Shown here piece after piece: positions 60,392-64,000 of a DNA stretch of 64,000 nt (position 1 is the stretch's first letter; every line of letters starts with the position of its first letter). Below the pieces are notes generated by a model. The model was not told the origin of the DNA and made no database searches. It was given only the letters and a program-made list of their open reading frames with translations. The position numbers were made by a program, and so were the translations under genes. The DNA is taken from contig NZ_BJKL01000007.1 of assembly GCF_006538345.1 (NCBI RefSeq), forward strand, positions 233,485-297,484, in the 5' to 3' direction. Origin of the DNA: Alteromonas sp. KUL49. Lineage in GTDB: Bacteria; Pseudomonadota; Gammaproteobacteria; Enterobacterales; Alteromonadaceae.

Positions 60392-60722
60392 ACCATGGCG
60401 AAATTCAGGCTTTAACTCTTTTTTAAGTAGCCATTAGCTTCTGGTTTGTCTTTTCAATTAACAGCGTTTGTACTCAAACATTCGACTGCGTAAACAACTC
60501 ACTCTTTTCGGCCTCTCTTCGCGGATAATTCAAGAACGGCTACGACCGAGTGAGTGAAAGGTTGTTTTTAATTTTACAGTTGCTACATCAGCGGTTACTT
60601 GTGGCGGCAAATCTCTTTTGAAAGCCGCTTTAGCTCAGTGCGCGCCATGGCAGGTTGTTAAAAACATCAAAAACAAATCTAAGGCAACACTCTTTTCACT
60701 TGCAGCTTTTACCGTAAATCAT
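60392..60722 (+). other. Cassette 7 body: no convincing protein-coding gene
   Basis: Stops occur often in all frames; the longest plus-strand stretches with a start are about 23 codons (for example GTG after GAGTGA near 60550). It begins with a 6-codon ORF (ATGGCGAAATTCAGG...). It could be an ORF-less cassette carrying RNA or a promoter, or a decayed gene. Base composition is like the neighbouring cassettes. Confidence 0.6.
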
Positions 60723-60828
60723 TTATAACAAACAAATTAAGTCGTGCGCTGACGCGCACTGGGACGCATACACGGGGCCGCTGCGCGATTATAGCCCCGT
60801 GCCTGCGCCCCTTATTTGGAAGTTATGT
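60723..60828 (+). repeat. attC7 (divergent type)
   Basis: 106 bp, TTTATAAC-type left end to GTTATGT. The inside is GTGCGCTGACGCGCAC and ACACGGGGCCGC / GCCCCGTGCC, unlike the main family. The left arm AACAAACAAATTAAGTCG matches attC1. Confidence 0.88.
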
Positions 60829-60861
60829 GCCTTCAAGGATAAATAAATTATAAGGATTGTA

Positions 60862-61062
60862 GTGACTAAAAGAATCGGAAACCTAATTAGCGTAGTCTTA
60901 GTTTGGGCGCTAGTAGCTTACATATTTGTCTTTGGTTTTGCTCAAATACAATGGTCTGACTGGGAAGGCGGCTTACCTTGGTTAGCTGGAGTAGTTTTTC
61001 TGTTTGGAAGTGCCGGATTTACATCAAAATGGCTAATGTACGAACCGCCTAAACAACAATGA
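60862..61062 (+). CDS. Cassette 8: small membrane protein, 66 aa
   Basis: GTG start; TAAGGATTGTA upstream. Two hydrophobic helices (LISVVLVWALVAYIFVFGFA and LPWLAGVVFLFGSAGFTSKW) joined by an acidic, Trp-containing loop (QIQWSDWEGG). No family recognised. Confidence 0.6.
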   Translation: MTKRIGNLISVVLVWALVAYIFVFGFAQIQWSDWEGGLPWLAGVVFLFGSAGFTSKWLMYEPPKQQ

Positions 61063-61078
61063 TTATTCAGCTAACGAC

Positions 61079-61189
61079 ACATAACAAAACGCTCAAGTCG
61101 CAACCCGCTGCGCGGGTCGCTGGGACAAATATACAATGCGACTTCGCGATTATCGCATTGTACATTTGCCCCTTAGCTTAGTGTTATAT
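61079..61189 (+). repeat. attC8 (main family)
   Basis: 111 bp, ACATAAC-type left end to GTTATAT. One stem-side change (ATGCGACTTCG instead of ATGCGGCTTCG). The internal ORF continues in frame into the cassette 9 gene. Confidence 0.95.
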
Positions 61190-61201
61190 GCCTCAATCAA
61201 T

Positions 61202-61552
61202 ATGAATATAGATTTGGAAATTATAGAAGACATTATTCAGCTTGCTTCGGCTAGGCGCGAAGTAGTTACCGCTCGTGTCGGGAATAAAGAAGAATACTCC
61301 CAGAAGGATTTAGTAGCGAAATCGAACATTGAAGTCGAATTGTTTGATTCAATGGATAGTCTTTCCCCCTTGGAATTTGCTACTGTATTCAAAATAGCAC
61401 TTAATGGCGGATTGAAAGGCTCAACTCCATCGATGCAATTACCAGAAAATATAGACATGCTTTATTTGGAGATTAATTTGGATACGCATTTAAAGCTTGG
61501 ACTAGAATTGCTAAAGGAAACCTCAATTGGGCAGACTGGCACCGGCATATAA
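61202..61552 (+). CDS. Cassette 9: small soluble acidic protein, 116 aa
   Basis: Acidic, no signal or membrane segment: NIDLEIIEDIIQLASARREV, FDSMDSLSPLEFATVFKIAL, LYLEINLDTHLKLGLELLKE. No family recognised. ATG 61202 has no good Shine-Dalgarno, and the same frame is open back through attC8 to an ATG at 61136, so a 138-residue form starting inside the attC is possible. Confidence 0.6.
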   Translation: MNIDLEIIEDIIQLASARREVVTARVGNKEEYSQKDLVAKSNIEVELFDSMDSLSPLEFATVFKIALNGGLKGSTPSMQLPENIDMLYLEINLDTHLKLGLELLKETSIGQTGTGI

Positions 61553-61657
61553 CAAAACGCTTAAGTCGCAACCCGCGGCGCGGGTCGCTGGGACAAATAT
61601 ACAATGCGGCTTCGCGATTATCGCATTGTACATTTGCCCCTTAGCTTAGTGTTATGT
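61547..61657 (+). repeat. attC9 (main family)
   Basis: 111 bp, ATATAAC to GTTATGT. Left hairpin CCCGCGGCGCGGG replaces CCCGCTGCGCGGG; the long stem is as in attC2. Confidence 0.95.
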
Positions 61658-61679
61658 GCCAGCGAAGGAGAAACAATCT

Positions 61680-61940
61680 TTGGAACTAGTTTTAGTGATT
61701 TTATTACTGGGCTTAGGAATAACCTTGTTCTTTGTCGGTAGTTTGATTAGTGCATTGACAGCCATAGGTAACAAACAGCATATTTTTGGCATTGCTACAA
61801 TTCTATTCCTTCCTCTTTCACTAATTTACTGTGCACTGAATTGGAAAACAGCCTCTTATTCTGGGAAATTGGTTTATTCAGGTTTTGCTGTTTGTTTAGC
61901 AGGTTATCTATGCTTTGCATTGTTTTACGGAGGCCTTTGA
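61680..61940 (+). CDS. Cassette 10: small membrane protein, 86 aa
   Basis: Three hydrophobic helices (LVLVILLLGLGITLFFVGSLI, IFGIATILFLPLSLIYCAL, LVYSGFAVCLAGYLCFALFY). The frame is open from a GTG at 61656 in the attC core, but TTG 61680 is nine bases after AGGAG and starts directly at the first helix. No family recognised. Confidence 0.6.
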   Translation: MELVLVILLLGLGITLFFVGSLISALTAIGNKQHIFGIATILFLPLSLIYCALNWKTASYSGKLVYSGFAVCLAGYLCFALFYGGL

Positions 61941-61948
61941 TACATGGC

Positions 61949-62059
61949 ACCTAACAAAACGCTTAAGTCGCAACCCGCTGCGCGGGTCGCTGGGACAAAT
62001 ATACAATGCGGCTTCGCGATTATCGCATTGTACATTTGCCCCTTAGCTTAGTGTTATAC
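61949..62059 (+). repeat. attC10 (main family)
   Basis: 111 bp, ACCTAAC to GTTATAC. Stem as attC2, GCGGGTCGCTGG variant. The internal ORF is in frame with the cassette 11 gene. Confidence 0.95.
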
Positions 62060-62095
62060 GCCACTCAAAAATGGAAAGATTTATTAGGGATAAAT

Positions 62096-62386
62096 ATGAT
62101 TTTGGCAAAAATTCTGAAAGTAGTTGGCTGGATTGTAGCGAGCTTTGGAGCGTTAGCTTCGTTAGGACTTTCTGCTATGGTAACTTACAGGGCATTTTGG
62201 GCGCCAACTTCATTTTTAGTTTCTGGCTCAGCAGAAAACTTAACAATTGCGGAAGGTAATGTAGGCGAAGGAATATCTGTAATTGTAAGCGCCATGCCTT
62301 TTATCGCTATTTGTTTAATTGTTTTAGGGATTGGTATTTGCTTTATTTTGGTAGCAAAAAAATCATTGCAGGCAAATGGCGTATAA
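62096..62386 (+). CDS. Cassette 11: small membrane protein, 96 aa
   Basis: Two hydrophobic helices (VVGWIVASFGALASLGLSAMV and MPFIAICLIVLGIGICFILVA) flank a polar region of about 40 residues that is probably exported. TTAGGGATAAAT precedes ATG 62096. The frame is also open back through attC10 to an ATG at 62006, as in cassette 9. The stop lies in attC11. No family recognised. Confidence 0.6.
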   Translation: MILAKILKVVGWIVASFGALASLGLSAMVTYRAFWAPTSFLVSGSAENLTIAEGNVGEGISVIVSAMPFIAICLIVLGIGICFILVAKKSLQANGV

Positions 62387-62491
62387 CAAAACGCTTAAGT
62401 CGCAACCCGCTGCGCGGGGTGCTGGGACAAATACACAATGCGGCTTCGCAATTATCGCATTGTACATTTGCCCCTTAGCTTAGTGTTATAA
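62381..62491 (+). repeat. attC11 (main family)
   Basis: 111 bp, GTATAAC to GTTATAA. Left stem has ACACAATGCG but right stem CGCATTGTAC, so one pair that is conserved or compensated elsewhere is mismatched here; left hairpin GCGGGGTGCTGG. Confidence 0.95.
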
Positions 62492-62506
62492 GCCACAGGA
62501 AAATTT

Positions 62507-62794
62507 ATGGATTTGGTTTATTTATTGGCAGGGATTTGTTGCGTTCATTTGGCTTGGGCATTTTTAAATACATTAGCCGTTAACAACACTCTCTTTATTA
62601 AGAAAAGCTCTCAAGTTGTAACTTTACTCGCTAATTGGCTTGTACCGATTATTGGGCCACTTGCCACTGTACTAATTCTTCGTTCAATAAACCCAAAATC
62701 TAACAGTGGCAACCCAGTAAAAGACCATTCTGGTAGTGGCAATTTGTATTCAGGCAACGAGGGTTCAAATTCAGGTGGTAGCAGTGGAGATTAA
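62507..62794 (+). CDS. Cassette 12: membrane protein with Ser/Gly/Asn-rich tail, 95 aa
   Basis: Two hydrophobic helices (VYLLAGICCVHLAWAFLNTLAV, VVTLLANWLVPIIGPLATVLIL), then a low-complexity tail with repeated SGN/SGS units (SNSGNPVKDHSGSGN). CAGGAAAATTT precedes the ATG. No family recognised, though the second helix resembles short phospholipase_D-nuclease N-terminal-type helices. Confidence 0.6.
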   Translation: MDLVYLLAGICCVHLAWAFLNTLAVNNTLFIKKSSQVVTLLANWLVPIIGPLATVLILRSINPKSNSGNPVKDHSGSGNLYSGNEGSNSGGSSGD

Positions 62795-62825
62795 TTTCAC
62801 TAAACTGGGATGTATTAAGAATGGC

Positions 62826-62936
62826 TTATAACAAAACGCTTAAGTCGCAACCCGCGGGGCGGGTCGCTGGGACAAATATACAATGCGGCTTCGCGATTAT
62901 CGCATTGTACATTTGCCCCTTAGCTTAGTGTTATGT
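62826..62936 (+). repeat. attC12 (main family)
   Basis: 111 bp, TTATAAC to GTTATGT. Left hairpin reads CCCGCGGGGCGGG; the long stem is as in attC2. Confidence 0.95.
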
Positions 62937-62948
62937 GCCTGAAACGTT

Positions 62949-63263
62949 ATGAATAAATCACTATTTAAGAGCACTTTCATTTGGCTGTTAATATTTGCGG
63001 TAATTTATTTGCTAGCTGACTTAGTCTTTTTTCGCGGATACCTAATTGAAACAAAAAATGGTGTTATTGCTGAGACATACTCTAGTATACCGAAACCAAG
63101 TGGTGCGGGGCCGCTAGTTCATTACGCCACTGTAAGACTTGATAATGGCATGTTCTTGAAAGTTGTTTGTGAACCAAGATGCTATGTAGGTTCAGAAGTT
63201 AAAGTATCTTCATACAAACCGCTTTTGGGAGGTAATCTCAATTATTATGCAACCGGCACATAA
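62949..63263 (+). CDS. Cassette 13: single-span membrane protein with exported beta domain, 104 aa
   Basis: One N-terminal helix (TFIWLLIFAVIYLLADLVFF), then a mostly beta domain with two cysteines (VVCEPRCYVG) and VHYATVRLDNGMFLK, VGSEVKVSSYKPL. Only a weak ribosome site (GAAACGTT) precedes the ATG. The stop is in attC13. No family recognised. Confidence 0.6.
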   Translation: MNKSLFKSTFIWLLIFAVIYLLADLVFFRGYLIETKNGVIAETYSSIPKPSGAGPLVHYATVRLDNGMFLKVVCEPRCYVGSEVKVSSYKPLLGGNLNYYATGT

Positions 63264-63369
63264 CAAAACGCTCAAGTCGCATCCCGCTGCGCGGGCGTGC
63301 TGGGACAAATATACAATGCGGCTTCGCAATTTTCGCATTGTACATTTGCCCCTTAGCTTAGTGTTAGGT
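63258..63369 (+). repeat. attC13 (main family)
   Basis: 112 bp, ACATAAC to GTTAGGT. One base longer than the others (GCGGGCGTGCTGG). The internal ORF ends with TAA directly abutting the cassette 14 ATG. Confidence 0.95.
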
Positions 63370-63375
63370 GCTTAA

Positions 63376-63702
63376 ATGAAGCTATTTATTTTAATTGCAG
63401 TTTTAACCTATTCTACAAAAGCACTTGCGACTTCTTATGAATGCACTGTAAAGCTTCAAAACCCGCTAAATTTCGATGTTAGCGTCATCTATACATGGCA
63501 CAATCCAGCCCTAGAACAAACAGATAGTGAACTTAAAAAAATTGTAGTTACTAGTAATAGTGCAGGTAGCGTGAGTACTGTCAATTACCCTTTCATTCTT
63601 ATTAAATCAATGTCACCTTTAAGTAAAATCGATATACCTGAAAAACTCATTGCAACATCCTGCAATTCGGGAGGTACTCTTGTTATTGAAAAACGCACCT
63701 AA
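63376..63702 (+). CDS. Cassette 14: exported protein, 108 aa
   Basis: Signal peptide (KLFILIAVLTYSTKALA), mature part with two cysteines (SYECTVKL and ATSCNSGG), probably disulfide-linked in the periplasm. No good ribosome site; the ATG directly follows the stop of the attC13-encoded ORF. No family recognised. Confidence 0.6.
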   Translation: MKLFILIAVLTYSTKALATSYECTVKLQNPLNFDVSVIYTWHNPALEQTDSELKKIVVTSNSAGSVSTVNYPFILIKSMSPLSKIDIPEKLIATSCNSGGTLVIEKRT

Positions 63703-63807
63703 CAAAACGCTCAAGTCGCAACCCGCTACGCGGCTCGCTGGGACAAAAACACAATGCGGCTTCGCGATTTTCGCATTGTGCTTATGCCCCTTAGCTTAGT
63801 GTTATAA
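63697..63807 (+). repeat. attC14 (main family)
   Basis: 111 bp, ACCTAAC to GTTATAA. Stem GGGACAAAAACAC / GTGCTTATGCCC, like attC5 with one mismatch; left hairpin CCCGCTACGCGG. Confidence 0.93.
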
Positions 63808-63822
63808 CTCTCGGAGTTTAGT

Positions 63823-63987
63823 TTGACCAAAGAAGCTCATTTGCAACTGTTGGGTGAGATCAGAGCCGAAATATCTCAGCACATGCAGTGGCGTAGAAAG
63901 TTATTCGATCACCCTGACAATACTGAATTCGAAATCACTCCGGAGTCTGTTGAGGATACGTATCCATCTCTCGCTAAAAAAAAATAA
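63823..63987 (+). CDS. Cassette 15: small soluble protein, 54 aa
   Basis: TTG start six bases after CGGAG. Polar, helical first half (LQLLGEIRAEISQHMQWRRK) and an acidic second half ending in a lysine run. No family recognised. Its attC lies beyond the window. Confidence 0.55.
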   Translation: MTKEAHLQLLGEIRAEISQHMQWRRKLFDHPDNTEFEITPESVEDTYPSLAKKK

Positions 63988-64000
63988 CGTGCTACAAAAG

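Larger units (their letters stand above)
56429..64000. mobile_element. Chromosomal integron: intI, attI and at least 15 gene cassettes
   Basis: The region has the three defining parts: a divergent integron integrase, an attI-side region, and a one-way array of cassettes each ending in an attC. Cassette junctions (cut after the G of GTTRRRY-like cores) fall at 57618, 58206, 58537, 59030, 59453, 59995, 60385, 60822, 61183, 61651, 62053, 62485, 62930, 63363 and 63801. The nearly uniform attC family is typical of a long sedentary integron of Vibrio or Alteromonadales type rather than a mobile class 1 element. No transposition genes are seen. The array runs past 64000. Confidence 0.93.

Noticed and set aside
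58105..63807. Regularly spaced repeats that could suggest a CRISPR array
   Set aside because: Units are about 110 bp, spacing is 300-600 bp with ORFs between, and an integron integrase is adjacent; no cas genes. These are attC sites.

Overview
The window is about 56 kb of ordinary chromosome from a marine gammaproteobacterium, followed by the start of a chromosomal (sedentary) integron. Gene orders (rppH-ptsP-lgt-thyA opposite mutH; ftsB-ispD-ispF-truD-pcm-nlpD-rpoS; rplU-rpmA-obg opposite ispB; ygiF/ygiM; fadBA), an Alteromonas-type prolidase, a PEP-CTERM TPR lipoprotein and a PutA without the ribbon-helix-helix domain point to the Alteromonadaceae (Alteromonas/Glaciecola/Aestuariibacter). 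This is inference from gene content; no search was run.

Layout: 1-10.1 kb holds the PrsT-like TPR lipoprotein (cut by the left edge), the helicase deaD, siroheme synthase cysG, a transglutaminase-fold exported protein and a large sensor HD-GYP phosphodiesterase. 10.1-18.7 kb holds a BLUF photosensor, a PIN-PhoH ATPase, rapA, rluA, two uncharacterised genes and an AmpG-type permease. 18.7-26.9 kb is a minus-strand block (TSUP permease, lgt, thyA, CheC-like response regulator, diguanylate cyclase; rppH-ptsP) opposite a frameshifted mutH. 27-38.3 kb holds a YfhL ferredoxin, a membrane AraC regulator, a CYTH/CHAD protein split over two frames, ygiM, putA, a chemoreceptor and a large AsmA-like protein. 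38.4-44.8 kb is ftsB to rpoS, lacking surE, plus folA. 44.9-56.4 kb holds obg, rpmA, rplU, ispB, a ZIP transporter, pepQ, slt and fadBA.

57.4-64 kb is the integron: a minus-strand intI with a LexA-type box just upstream, an attI region with paired repeats, and at least 15 gene cassettes, all reading rightward, separated by 14 attC sites of about 106-112 bp. Twelve attC belong to one nearly identical family with compensating stem changes; attC1 and attC7 are different. Most cassette genes encode small unrecognised membrane or exported proteins; one cassette has no convincing ORF. The array continues past the right edge.

The points most worth a second look are the SOS-box integron, a short ORF encoded inside the common attC that runs into or up to cassette genes, the ORF-less cassette, the mutH frameshift, the CYTH/CHAD frame break at a slippery heptamer, and the absence of surE.
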